From assembly GCA_017458005.1 (NCBI GenBank), contig JAFTGH010000006.1, forward strand, positions 1-64,000: a stretch of 64,000 bases of DNA, read 5' to 3'. The DNA is from Prevotella sp. (GTDB lineage: Bacteria; Bacteroidota; Bacteroidia; Bacteroidales; Bacteroidaceae). The position numbers and the translations under genes were made by a program. The notes beneath the pieces were generated by a model. That model had not been told where the DNA came from. It saw only the letters and a list, made by a program, of their open reading frames with translations, and made no database searches. Of the stretch, positions 36,701-44,578 are shown piece by piece. How positions within the stretch are numbered: position 1 is the first letter of the stretch; every line of letters starts with the position of its first letter.

Positions 36701-39700
36701 TATGTCTACGACACTTATGGAAATACGACCAAAGAGACCGTCAGCGGAGCAAGTATGTCCACCATGGTGACGAACTTCCAGTACTCTGGCGGGAAATTCC
36801 TCCTTCAGCGGTCGACGACACCGGCGTCATCCACCGTCTATTACGGTCTCAACCCGTTCGGTGAGGTGATGGCACGTATAGATATGACGTATGCCGGCCC
36901 CTCATCACAGCCCCTGATTACCAACTATACGTACAACGGCTTCGGGATGATGACCAAGGAGACCAAGCCGACAGGCGAGGAGACGACCTACAGCCGTACC
37001 GTCAACAGCAACGGATACACTATAACCGTGTCCAAGGCAGGCGGCGGTACGGTCACGACAAAGTACGACGCGCTTGACAATGAACTGAGCAGCGAGACCA
37101 AAGGGGTTGGCGGCACGGTCATCAAGACCACTAACACCTACAGTAACAAAGGATTACTGACTACAAGGACGCACAAGAAAGGCAACCTCACCATTACGGA
37201 GTCTATGAGTTACGATGCGCTGGGACGTATGATACAGCATACATCCTCCAGCGGGACGAGTGCCAGTTACACCTACGGAAACCGTACGACGACCACCACG
37301 GATCATGGCAGGGAATACATAAAGACCTATGACGCATGGGGCAACGTGACGGAGTCCACCGACCCCGCCGCCTCTGTGTCGTACGTCTACCACTCCAACG
37401 GGAAGCCCTCCAGCGTAGAGTCCGAGGGGGCGACAGTCTACATGGACTATGACGAGGCAGGCAACCAGACCTTCCTCGATGACCCGGACGCAGGCACCTC
37501 TGAGTATGAGTACGATGCACTGGGACGCGTCATACGCCAGACTGACGCCAGGGGCAATGAGACGACCTTCACCTATGATGCCACGGGGAAACTGACGGCA
37601 AGGAACTGCGGCGGAGTCGTCACATCCTACACCTATGGCACGTCGGGCTATGACAAAGAGCGGCTTGTCAGGGAGCAGACGGGCGACCGCATCATCAACT
37701 ACACCTATAATAATAAGGGACTCCTCTCCTCAGAGACACGGAGCATGACAGGAGAGACACCTGTCACTTTCACCTATCAATACGATGACAAGGGGCGGCT
37801 CTCGTCGAAGACCTACCCCCAGGGAGTGCCCGTCAACTACAGGTATGATGCCTATGGGAATCTGGTCGGCAGCGACATCGGAGGTCGCTGCGTCAGTCTG
37901 GTGACTGGGGACAACGGACTCTCGACGACTGTCGTCTATGGCGGGACGCTGCCCAGCGGCAGCCTCCAGGTGCAGAGTCCACTAATGACCCACACCTCGA
38001 CCTGCGACTCCCGTGGCTATCTGACGGAACTTCGCTTGGCTAAGACTGGCAACATCTCGCTACGCAGCATGCTTTTCAGTTTCGACGGGGCGACTGGCAA
38101 TCTGCGTAACCGCTTGGGTATGACATCGCAGGCGGAGGACTTCGAGTACGACGACCTTGACCGTCTGGTGGGAGTGAAGTTGAACAGTGCCGTCTCGCAG
38201 GAGGTGGACTATGCCGACAACGGCAATATATCCAGCAAGACCGGGCTTGGCGGACTCTATTATGGTGGACCGAAACCTCACGCTGTCACCTCCATAGACA
38301 ACCCTCAGGGTCGTGTATCCACCGCTACCCAGCAGACCATCTACACACCATTTGGCAAAGTGGAGTCAATTTCCGAGAACGGCTATAGCATGTTGTTCAC
38401 TTACGGACCAGACGAGGAGCGATGGAAGACGGAGTTTCGTCAGAACGGCATCGTGATGCGCAGTACATTCTATGCGGGCGACTATGAAAGGGTTTGTCAG
38501 AATGGTATAACACAACATTTCTTCTATCTTGACAACGGTTGTATCTATGTCATGTATGAGGGACTGGCTTCTGGCAGTAACTACTACTATGCCTTCACCG
38601 ACCATCTTGGCAGTGTCACCCGTATCTTCAATGAGTCAGGCACCTCCGTCTTTGAGGCGGAGTATGACGCATGGGGGAAACAGACTGTCAGCAAGAACAC
38701 TATTGGTTTTCACCGTGGCTATACGGGACATGAGATGCTGCCTGAGTTCGGACTCATCAACATGAACGGTCGCCTCTACGACCCCATACTGGGTCGCTTC
38801 CTGTCCCCCGACAACTTCGTGCAGATGCCTGACTTCTCCCAGAGTTTCAACAGGTACGCCTACTGTGTCAATAATCCGCTGAAATATAATGATCCTGATG
38901 GGGAACTGTGGTGGCTGGCTGCCGCACTGATAGGTGGTGCCATTAATGTTGCCATGAATATCGACAATATTGACAATGGCTGGGACTTTTTGGGGTATTT
39001 CGGCGTAGGAGCCGCAGCAGGTGCTTTAGGCGGCGGTGTGGCAAATGCTGTTGCCGGGGCGATTGGAATTAGCGGATTTGCTGGTGGGGCTGTTTCTGGA
39101 TTTGCAGGTGGGTTATCTTCTGGATTTGTATTAGGAGGTGGTAATTCTTTAATGACAAATGGTAACTTCGATGGATTTTTTGAAAATGCAGCCACGGGAG
39201 CACTTGTGGGTGGAGTGACAGGTGCTGTTGTTGGTGGAATAGTGGGGGGATACTCAGCCTATAAACAAGGGAATAACTTTTGGACAGGGGAACCCATTGA
39301 TGCACCCAATTGGGGACAAGAAGTTTATACGAAGAGTGGGACTGGTGATAGAAATTATATGGAAATATCATATGATGAAATTAAACCTGATCCAGAAAAA
39401 GTTGTTAATGAAGTTATGCATTCACCTCAAACTCCATTAGGTGGAGGTACAAATTCTGTTTATTTAGGATACGATGAGGTAGGTAATGTCAGATATGTTG
39501 GAATTACTGAAAGAACTCCAGAACTACGTTTTGCAGAGCATTTGAATTCTGGTACAGAGAGAGCCTTATTACATTATGAAACAATTGAGAATGCGCAAGG
39601 ATTATCCAGAATACAAGCAAGAATTATAGAACAACGTTTTATTAATATATATGGAATGCAAAAATTCAATGGAATGCTTTATAACAAAATAAATTCCATA

Positions 39701-39742
39701 TCACCACGTTATTGGAATAGATGGGGATTAATTAATAAATAG
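33764..39742 (+). CDS. Giant SpvB/FG-GAP/RHS protein with C-terminal GIY-YIG nuclease-like toxin
   Basis: A 1992-residue exported protein. Signal peptide about 1-23; SpvB-like region about 25-330 (KPSIALTYNSQSGNGIAGWG); FG-GAP/VCBS repeats at about 330-650 with repeated DxNGDGxxD calcium loops; RHS/YD repeats from about 700 to 1680; the conserved RHS core boundary GRFLSPDNF...NRYAYCVNNPLKYNDPDGE near 1672-1709. After that comes a Gly-rich hydrophobic stretch (1710-1835) and the variable tail. Residues about 1897-1992 look like a GIY-YIG nuclease: VYLGY, then VRYVGITERTPELRFAEH with the Arg and His, and Glu in ARIIEQRFINIYG. The DNA turns AT-rich from about 39.06 kb. It fits a polymorphic toxin; the likely immunity gene follows 11 bp later. 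Confidence 0.9.
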   Translation: MRKRFLAGMLSLLAAFPIEVYSQDRLDGTAAVTPTGGASYTVQIQAPKGYGDLKPSIALTYNSQSGNGIAGWGCSITGISAITRGMKNYLYGETPKGIKYSTSDALYLDGKRLIKVSGTEGSDGSVYSPEGEPLTKVTLHGSSISTSSWLEVDTNDGMTYEFGHATGTQQTTRVASAQRPFAWYISKCTNNLGQTITYQYQTSDKYLYPQTISYGGGNTVDFEYEARTDTITFTLNGLKGYVGKRLKSVSTKAGGNVFRIYKMTYDTTSDACTTKYSRLTYITETGTTGNSSRQIKVDWNNLPSFSPSCATFGITPPQDDNLHEYGERYLMAGDLNGDGVSDIVHVAPVKEYAYHYANASSYHPYTYAHIYRSSMSNGNASYLPPLLCRFPAGFSIGDWTFQKGSFCMTDIDGDGINDLILPGSDNANSNGKYSFYFSYALGKNIVHGSTGYSQMGFMLSHATEMPLYAITDLDHDGKSDVLVLERQHTNGKYLCHVAHIGASEHIYDISLTMTGKPRKLFTGDYNGDGITDMLVICDDGYRIFYGQGGIVSANTFTDSSALFPISAVHHRIEQGDFNGDGILDFVWNDHYSNKLYFSLGNGNGTFTKRLAYTLPVKILPKNTDKGTWNCLVTDLDRDGKSDVVINMAAYNPLGGFQKTFTLWLLSNGSSLTLKKSASSKKESDAKAGHICVGDFMGKGRFDVLNYGYNCWGGNNADESPAMYRYGTSRQSISDGKVKSVKNSDGRITSFTYGSLTSDKLYTKGSGSVYPLIDVAAPLCVVSQMRESGASPVSRQTDYTYKELRAHLKGRGILGFTEQKASEYYTGSTTTARVTGWNTMYYVPRSTSTTTTQGGFTTTSVSESDVAGFGYNYMSFPLSLTEKDIYGNVTTTTFSYNTSKGYLTKKRTEFGGSNMYRQTEYTYSANKIGKAYRPETVKQTQKHSDSGQAYSTTTKYTYAANGLPSKVVEHSGTPMALTKEYVYDTYGNTTKETVSGASMSTMVTNFQYSGGKFLLQRSTTPASSTVYYGLNPFGEVMARIDMTYAGPSSQPLITNYTYNGFGMMTKETKPTGEETTYSRTVNSNGYTITVSKAGGGTVTTKYDALDNELSSETKGVGGTVIKTTNTYSNKGLLTTRTHKKGNLTITESMSYDALGRMIQHTSSSGTSASYTYGNRTTTTTDHGREYIKTYDAWGNVTESTDPAASVSYVYHSNGKPSSVESEGATVYMDYDEAGNQTFLDDPDAGTSEYEYDALGRVIRQTDARGNETTFTYDATGKLTARNCGGVVTSYTYGTSGYDKERLVREQTGDRIINYTYNNKGLLSSETRSMTGETPVTFTYQYDDKGRLSSKTYPQGVPVNYRYDAYGNLVGSDIGGRCVSLVTGDNGLSTTVVYGGTLPSGSLQVQSPLMTHTSTCDSRGYLTELRLAKTGNISLRSMLFSFDGATGNLRNRLGMTSQAEDFEYDDLDRLVGVKLNSAVSQEVDYADNGNISSKTGLGGLYYGGPKPHAVTSIDNPQGRVSTATQQTIYTPFGKVESISENGYSMLFTYGPDEERWKTEFRQNGIVMRSTFYAGDYERVCQNGITQHFFYLDNGCIYVMYEGLASGSNYYYAFTDHLGSVTRIFNESGTSVFEAEYDAWGKQTVSKNTIGFHRGYTGHEMLPEFGLINMNGRLYDPILGRFLSPDNFVQMPDFSQSFNRYAYCVNNPLKYNDPDGELWWLAAALIGGAINVAMNIDNIDNGWDFLGYFGVGAAAGALGGGVANAVAGAIGISGFAGGAVSGFAGGLSSGFVLGGGNSLMTNGNFDGFFENAATGALVGGVTGAVVGGIVGGYSAYKQGNNFWTGEPIDAPNWGQEVYTKSGTGDRNYMEISYDEIKPDPEKVVNEVMHSPQTPLGGGTNSVYLGYDEVGNVRYVGITERTPELRFAEHLNSGTERALLHYETIENAQGLSRIQARIIEQRFINIYGMQKFNGMLYNKINSISPRYWNRWGLINK

Positions 39743-39753
39743 TATCACATAAA

Positions 39754-40239
39754 ATGAAAAAAGTAATAACTAGGAAAGGTGATATATTTTGTGTTGAGAT
39801 TGGAAATGAATACAAATCATATTTTCAATATATCACAACTGATATGACGCAAATGAATAGTACAGTCATTCGGGTATTTAAGAAACATTATCCCATGGAT
39901 TATATTCCTAATATGGATGAAATTATACAGGATGAGGTATATTTTTATGCTCATACAGTCTTACGTCCTGGACTACAAGTGGGAGCATGGTATAAGGTTG
40001 GGACAAGTAAAAATGTTGGTGAGATAGATAATATAATGTTTAGTTTGTTTAGTGAAGGTAACTTTTCTCACCTTACTAAATCATATAAATGGTATATTTG
40101 GAAGATAAATCAAAAAAAAGTATTTATTGGAGAAATGCAAGATAAATATAAAAATTATAATAGAGGATGGATTTATCCTTATACATCAATCATTCACAAA
40201 ATTAAAACAGATGTTTTTTTAATTCGTGATCTAGAATAG
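39754..40239 (+). CDS. Probable immunity protein for the RHS GIY-YIG toxin
   Basis: A 161-residue AT-rich-coded soluble protein. It starts 11 bp after the RHS stop and shares its low GC content, unlike the flanking genes. The N-terminal KGDIFCVEIGNEYKSYFQYI strand pattern recalls Imm-barrel-type immunity proteins (such as Imm26), but I cannot assign the family with certainty. The role is inferred from position: a gene directly downstream of a polymorphic toxin tail normally encodes the cognate inhibitor. Confidence 0.6.
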   Translation: MKKVITRKGDIFCVEIGNEYKSYFQYITTDMTQMNSTVIRVFKKHYPMDYIPNMDEIIQDEVYFYAHTVLRPGLQVGAWYKVGTSKNVGEIDNIMFSLFSEGNFSHLTKSYKWYIWKINQKKVFIGEMQDKYKNYNRGWIYPYTSIIHKIKTDVFLIRDLE

Positions 40240-40382
40240 ATGACAATTGTGGTTAAGAATCACCGGCAAGAATCTGTCCCTGTTAGATTAGGGGACTCAA
40301 TGATCCACTAACTTTTTTTGTACGGTGGGATATACCCCTTGTACGATCAAAGAAAAATACACAAATTAAAGTAATATTAGTT

Positions 40383-40820
40383 ATGAAAAAACACATTATT
40401 AAAAACAGTATTCTATTGGCAGTTATGCCATTATTCTTCTCGTCTTGCGCCACACTCGTTGCAGGTGGTAACCCCAAAATCCTTATAGACGGTGCCGTGG
40501 ATGAGCCTGTGACAATCACAACGGAGAAGAACGTGTACAGCGATGTCGTATTACCATATATGGTTGAGGTGAATCGTCATAAGATTGACGGGCAACGAAT
40601 TAATATCAAGTCCGAGCACCACCAGTATAAGGATATCGTGTTAGAAAAGGCTGTCAATGCCTGGACGTTCGGGAATATCCTTATTGGAGGGCTCATCGGA
40701 TGGGGTGTCGATTTAGGAACCAATTGCGTTAGCAAGCCTGCACAAGACCACTACTTTATACAAGAACTTTTCCTGAAGCCCAAAGAGTCAGATTCTCCAG
40801 AGACTGCAGAGGGAGATTAA
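40383..40820 (+). CDS. Small outer-membrane-type lipoprotein
   Basis: A 145-residue protein with a lipoprotein signal (lipobox FFSSC, Cys at about 23). The mature part has a PEGA-like beta stretch (ILIDGAVDEPVTITTEKNVYSDVVLPYMVEV), then a Gly-rich hydrophobic segment NILIGGLIGWGVDLGTN. Such short lipoproteins are common in Bacteroidota and of unknown function. It is separated from the RHS unit by 143 bp and its GC content is back to the background level, so it is probably independent. Confidence 0.75.
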   Translation: MKKHIIKNSILLAVMPLFFSSCATLVAGGNPKILIDGAVDEPVTITTEKNVYSDVVLPYMVEVNRHKIDGQRINIKSEHHQYKDIVLEKAVNAWTFGNILIGGLIGWGVDLGTNCVSKPAQDHYFIQELFLKPKESDSPETAEGD

Positions 40821-40866
40821 AATAGAGCAGGAAAGGCGAAAATGGAGTTAAAAAGCAGAAACAAGA

Positions 40867-40891
40867 GCACCATCGCAATTCGCGATGGTGC
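40867..40891. terminator. Perfect 10-bp hairpin upstream of tcdA
   Basis: GCACCATCGC at 40867-40876 pairs with 40882-40891 around a 5-nt loop. The A-rich left flank gives a U-rich run on the minus strand, while the plus strand lacks a T run. It may stop antisense transcription coming through tcdA or be an unrelated repeat. Confidence 0.45.
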
Positions 40892-40934
40892 CTATGGGAT
40901 CAGAGCCGTCACGCTCGAGAAAACTCAAATATAA

Positions 40935-41049
40935 TTTGGTTTTCTTCTCACTTAATCGTACCTTTGACCTGCGGTCGAAGGTAGGCTGCACCTCAAAAGA
41001 AAAAATAAATGAATTTATTTTGTTCTTTGTTCGGTTTGCACTACCTTTG
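40935..41049 (+). promoter_or_regulatory. Tandem promoters of tcdA
   Basis: P1: TTTG 40935-40938, TACCTTTG 40959-40966, 20-nt spacer. P2: TTTG 41019-41022, TACCTTTG 41042-41049, 19-nt spacer, only 8 nt before the ATG at 41058. The distal element shares 19 of 20 nt with the promoter at 20488-20507. Confidence 0.6.
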
Positions 41050-41057
41050 CAAATGAA

Positions 41058-41861
41058 ATGGCGATAGAACAAGCGATATTTAGACGTACAGAATTGTTGT
41101 TGGGTAATGAGGCGGTAGACCGAATTGCCCAACAGCGGGTGATTATATTCGGTGTGGGTGGTGTTGGTTCTTGGTGTGCTGAGAGTCTTGTGCGTAGTGG
41201 TATTCGGCAGTTGACAATTGTCGACTCCGACCGTGTGTGCATCACCAATATCAACCGCCAACTGATGGCGACAACCAAAACGGTGGGGCAGGTGAAGGTG
41301 GAGGCACTGAAAGAACGTCTGCTGACCATCAATCCCAGTGCGGAGATAGTAGCGCTGCAGAAGATCTTCACGGAGGAAACGGCTTCTGATTTCCACCTTG
41401 AGACATACGACTATATCATCGACGCTATCGACTCGCTGAAAGACAAGGCGTTACTGATAGAACTCGCCTGCCAGACGAAGGCGAAGTTCTTCTCGTCGAT
41501 GGGTGCTGCCTTGAAACTCGACCCTACGAAGATTCAGGTGGCGGAGTTCTGGAAGGTGAAGGGTGACCCGTTGGCGCGTGCACTAAGAAACCGCTTCAAG
41601 AAGCAGAAACGCTTCCCGAAGCGGAAATTCCAATGTGTATTCTCTGATGAACTCTTACAGAACAAAGGTCATAACGCTACCTGTGGCACGGAGCAGTGTA
41701 TGTGTCCCAAAGCGAAGAATGGTCCTGGTGACCCGACGCTGTTGAACCATGAATGGTGCTCCTCCAAAGCGCAGATCAACGGTACTCTTGCCCATATCAC
41801 CGCCATCTTCGGTTTTATGCTCGCAGGTCTGGTGATACAAGACGCTACTACTGCTGAGTAG
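41058..41861 (+). CDS. tcdA: tRNA threonylcarbamoyladenosine dehydratase
   Basis: A 267-residue E1-like enzyme (YgdL/CsdL family) that uses ATP to cyclise t6A at position 37 of ANN-decoding tRNAs. ATP-binding loop VGGVGSWCAESLVRSGI is present, then SDRVCITNINRQLMAT, and a Cys-rich end with ATCGTEQCMCPKAKN. Its 3' end overlaps the convergent HMA gene by 14 bp. Confidence 0.93.
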   Translation: MAIEQAIFRRTELLLGNEAVDRIAQQRVIIFGVGGVGSWCAESLVRSGIRQLTIVDSDRVCITNINRQLMATTKTVGQVKVEALKERLLTINPSAEIVALQKIFTEETASDFHLETYDYIIDAIDSLKDKALLIELACQTKAKFFSSMGAALKLDPTKIQVAEFWKVKGDPLARALRNRFKKQKRFPKRKFQCVFSDELLQNKGHNATCGTEQCMCPKAKNGPGDPTLLNHEWCSSKAQINGTLAHITAIFGFMLAGLVIQDATTAE

Positions 41862-42156
41862 TATCCTCTTTTTGCTCTGTCTTCAATTCCGTGGCGGTAT
41901 AGCCAAACTTCTGAAAACTCTGGATAATATTCTCTGGAGTCGTCTTGTCGGCGTCATAGGTGATGGTGACCCGCTGCCCGTTTACATCTGTCTCGATGCT
42001 TTTGATGCCCTTCTCGAAGCGGAGGTTACCTTTGATTTTCTTCTCACAGTTGTCACAATGCATCTGTGGCAGGGTAGTGACTACCAGTGTCTTCAAATCT
42101 TTCGCACTGAGTGACAGCGTGGCTGTCAGCATCAGTAATGTCAATAGTTTCTTCAT
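41848..42156 (-). CDS. Exported heavy-metal-associated (HMA) domain protein
   Basis: A 102-residue protein with a signal peptide (LLMLTATLSLSAK) and one HMA fold carrying the metal site MHCDNCEKK. It is likely a periplasmic copper or other soft-metal binding chaperone. It follows the TonB-dependent receptor gene on the same strand, separated by a 50-bp repeat, suggesting joint metal uptake or handling. The gene end overlaps tcdA tail to tail. Confidence 0.85.
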   Translation of the reverse strand: MKKLLTLLMLTATLSLSAKDLKTLVVTTLPQMHCDNCEKKIKGNLRFEKGIKSIETDVNGQRVTITYDADKTTPENIIQSFQKFGYTATELKTEQKEDTTQQ

Positions 42157-42157
42157 A

Positions 42158-42206
42158 TCTTCATTTTTACTTCTTTACTTTTCTACTTTTTTACCTTTTT
42201 ACTTTT
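42158..42206 (-). repeat. GTAAAAAG-type tandem repeat between the TonB receptor and HMA genes
   Basis: The coding-strand complement reads as an imperfect 7-9-bp array (GTAAAAAAGTAAAAAGGTAA and so on) filling the whole intergenic space before the HMA start. Similar sequence lies at 21125-21166. Slippage could change spacing of the downstream gene. Confidence 0.6.
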
Positions 42207-44153
42207 TTACAGTCTCTTTCCAAAGTTTAGACGAATGCCAGCGTAAAAAGTCAAACCATGTACGGGTCCCCATACCATCGTAGGCTCAAACTCCTTGCTC
42301 CAAGGGTCGTCCGTGCCCCAGATAGGATGAGGCTGGCGATAGTTGGTCAGGTTCTCGCCTCCTATATAGACAGAGAAATGGCGGAACCAGCGGGTCACCT
42401 GCGCATTCAACTGGGGATAGGCAGGGAAGCGGGAGTCGGTGAGGGTATGGATAGAGGACGGCAGCCTGCCACCACCATTCTGCTGGAAGGTCACATCAAA
42501 CTGCCATAAGCCGGGAGGTAGTTTATAACTTGCCGTCAGCAATGCCTTATATCGGCTCTGCAGAGGTTTCTCCATGAGTTGTCCCCCATACGTTGACTTG
42601 ACATCGTTCAGGCGGTAGGCAGCAGTGACCTCTAACCCGTCGATGACAGGGTAGGTGGCATCAATCTGGAAAGTGTGTGAATAACTCCTTCCCCGCAGGT
42701 TGGTCAAGCGTATCTCACGGATGTCGCTGTCATAGTCGACCAGCATCTGTCGGATGAAATGGGTATAGTAGTATTCCGCATTCACCTTGAGGGTCTTGTT
42801 TCCTATGGGGATATTCAGTGCTGCTGAGAGTCCGTAGTTCCAGGCGCTCTCCTGTTCCAAGTCGTCAATCACCAACTGTCTGCCACTCGCCAACAGATAG
42901 TTATTCTCCGCCAAGGCATGAGGCGTGCGGTAGCCCTTACCTGCCGACAGGCGCAGTGTGACAATCTCATGAGGCATGTATTTCAGATGGATGCGAGGGG
43001 TGCCGAACCAGCCATAACGGCTGCTGTGGTCGGCTCTGATACCAGCCATTAGTGTCAACCGTTCGTTGAGGTTCAGGGTGTATTGCACATAGGCACCAGG
43101 AGTCGTCTCTTTGTCGTCACGATAGAAATAGTCGTGGTTGAGAGAGAGTCCTGCCGACAGGTTATGTATCTCGCCCAGATTCGTCTCAAACATCAGTTGC
43201 GCATAGGCGTTCTTCTCGTTGACACTGTATGTCTTGTGACCATAGAGTGCCTCCAGTTGGTGGAGAGAGCCACTTGCCATCAAGGCGATATTCGTGCCAC
43301 GCTCAGGATTCAGCAGTAGCGCATGTTTCATATATGCCTCATAGCGATGGGTCTCAGAATGGATCTTATATAACTCATCGGCATGACATAGGGGTGAATG
43401 GCTCATCTGTCCTCCCTCACGCCTCTCATCCAACAGACTAATGCCGCCATGGAAGATATAATGCTGTCCGATATAGTCCCAGCGGTTCTGTATGTTCACC
43501 TGTCGGATGTTAGGCTTGTCGTAAAAGTCGTCGTCATTGTCGTCATGGTGTCCCCAGTCGTTCTCGTAATGCGCCAGCAGTTCCGTATTGACCTTTCCTA
43601 CATGGATATTCGCATCGGCATTCGCCTCCAAGCGGCTCTTCGTATTACCATAGAGATTGACGGCAACACCCTCCTCGTCCTCTGGTTTGAGATACTCGAT
43701 ATTGATCTGACCAGTGATGCTCTCATAACCGTTACGGACTGACGAGGCACCTTTCGACACCTGTATGCTCTGCATCCAGGGACCAGGCACATAGCCCAGT
43801 GCGTAGGGGAAGGCTGCGCCACGGAAGTTCGGCATATTCTCTGTCAACATCTGCACATAGGTGCCGGAGAGACCTAACAGTTTGATCTGCTTCGCCCCTG
43901 TGGCAGCATCACTGTAGTTGACATCCACCGAGGGATTGGTGGTGAAACTCTCGCCCAGATTACAGCAGGCGGCACGGAAGAGTTCCTCACGGTTGACACG
44001 AATGCCATTGACAGCGCCAGCCAGTCGACTGGTACCAGAACGACGCACAGAGACCGTCACACCATCCAGTGTAGCGGTCTTTAGCGAGTCTTCCTGTGCC
44101 GTTGCCGTCAGCGTGAACAGGAAGATAACAGATGTCAACCATACTTTTCTCAT
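42207..44153 (-). CDS. TonB-dependent outer-membrane receptor
   Basis: A 648-residue receptor with a signal peptide ending ATAQ. A plug domain (VTVSVRRSGTSRLAGAVNGIRVNREELF..., IKLLGLSGTYVQMLTENMP) precedes a beta-barrel that ends in an aromatic/hydrophobic C-terminus (GIRLNFGKRL). Next to the HMA protein it probably imports a metal or metal complex. It follows the sulfur island but has its own -7 box (complement of 44164-44171), so membership in that regulon is uncertain. Confidence 0.92.
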   Translation of the reverse strand: MRKVWLTSVIFLFTLTATAQEDSLKTATLDGVTVSVRRSGTSRLAGAVNGIRVNREELFRAACCNLGESFTTNPSVDVNYSDAATGAKQIKLLGLSGTYVQMLTENMPNFRGAAFPYALGYVPGPWMQSIQVSKGASSVRNGYESITGQINIEYLKPEDEEGVAVNLYGNTKSRLEANADANIHVGKVNTELLAHYENDWGHHDDNDDDFYDKPNIRQVNIQNRWDYIGQHYIFHGGISLLDERREGGQMSHSPLCHADELYKIHSETHRYEAYMKHALLLNPERGTNIALMASGSLHQLEALYGHKTYSVNEKNAYAQLMFETNLGEIHNLSAGLSLNHDYFYRDDKETTPGAYVQYTLNLNERLTLMAGIRADHSSRYGWFGTPRIHLKYMPHEIVTLRLSAGKGYRTPHALAENNYLLASGRQLVIDDLEQESAWNYGLSAALNIPIGNKTLKVNAEYYYTHFIRQMLVDYDSDIREIRLTNLRGRSYSHTFQIDATYPVIDGLEVTAAYRLNDVKSTYGGQLMEKPLQSRYKALLTASYKLPPGLWQFDVTFQQNGGGRLPSSIHTLTDSRFPAYPQLNAQVTRWFRHFSVYIGGENLTNYRQPHPIWGTDDPWSKEFEPTMVWGPVHGLTFYAGIRLNFGKRL

Positions 44154-44163
44154 AAGATGGCTG

Positions 44164-44171
44164 CAAAGTTA
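44164..44171 (-). promoter_or_regulatory. -7 box before the TonB receptor gene
   Basis: The complement of 44164-44171 reads TAACTTTG, 10 nt before the ATG. The -33 box would fall inside the JAMM gene and is weak. Confidence 0.4.
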
Positions 44172-44187
44172 GTGATTTTTTGAAGAA

Positions 44188-44574
44188 TCAGAGATGCTGT
44201 TCCTTATCAATCACCTCCCCGTTAAGAATTTTAAACGAATTGAGGTGGATGCCCTCATGCAGTGAGAGGATGGCATAGCGGATGGTAGGGTCGTTGGCAA
44301 GGCGAAGATCCTCTTGTGAGGGGCGTGAGGGAGAAGCGGGATGGCTGTGCCAGTTGGCAAGGATCCTTAGTCCTTTCGAACGCGCATACTTCAAGGCGGC
44401 AAACTGATCCTTAGGTGCGAAGGAGAAATGCTCTGGCGAATGGTCGACATTCTCCATCCAGTAGTTCTCCGTGACGACATCGTCAACACCTAAAAGATAG
44501 CCACAGGTCTCATTAGGGGCATCCTTTTGAGCCTGTGCTATCATCTCGTCTATGACATTTTGATTGATTCTCAT
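44188..44574 (-). CDS. JAMM/MPN+ metallopeptidase (M67), sulfur-carrier processing type
   Basis: A 128-residue zinc peptidase. Catalytic Glu is in NETCGYLLG (about residue 22) and the metal site is HSH, followed by ten residues and Asp in PSRPSQED, the JAMM signature. Bacterial homologues (Mec+ in mycobacteria, QbsD, HcyD) trim a C-terminal extension or release Cys/homocysteine from a ubiquitin-like sulfur carrier. It lies 4 bp after the E1-like gene and close to the carrier gene whose C-terminus is GGGSI, an ideal substrate. Last gene of the sulfur island. Confidence 0.9.
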   Translation of the reverse strand: MRINQNVIDEMIAQAQKDAPNETCGYLLGVDDVVTENYWMENVDHSPEHFSFAPKDQFAALKYARSKGLRILANWHSHPASPSRPSQEDLRLANDPTIRYAILSLHEGIHLNSFKILNGEVIDKEQHL

Positions 44575-44578
44575 CGTT

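Noticed and set aside
40848-41396. 182-codon minus-strand frame across the tcdA promoter and 5' end
   Set aside because: It runs against tcdA and through two good promoters, with no domain signal.
41840-41865. Possible frameshift at the tcdA/HMA junction
   Set aside because: The 14-bp tail-to-tail overlap is between two complete genes on opposite strands, each with normal length.
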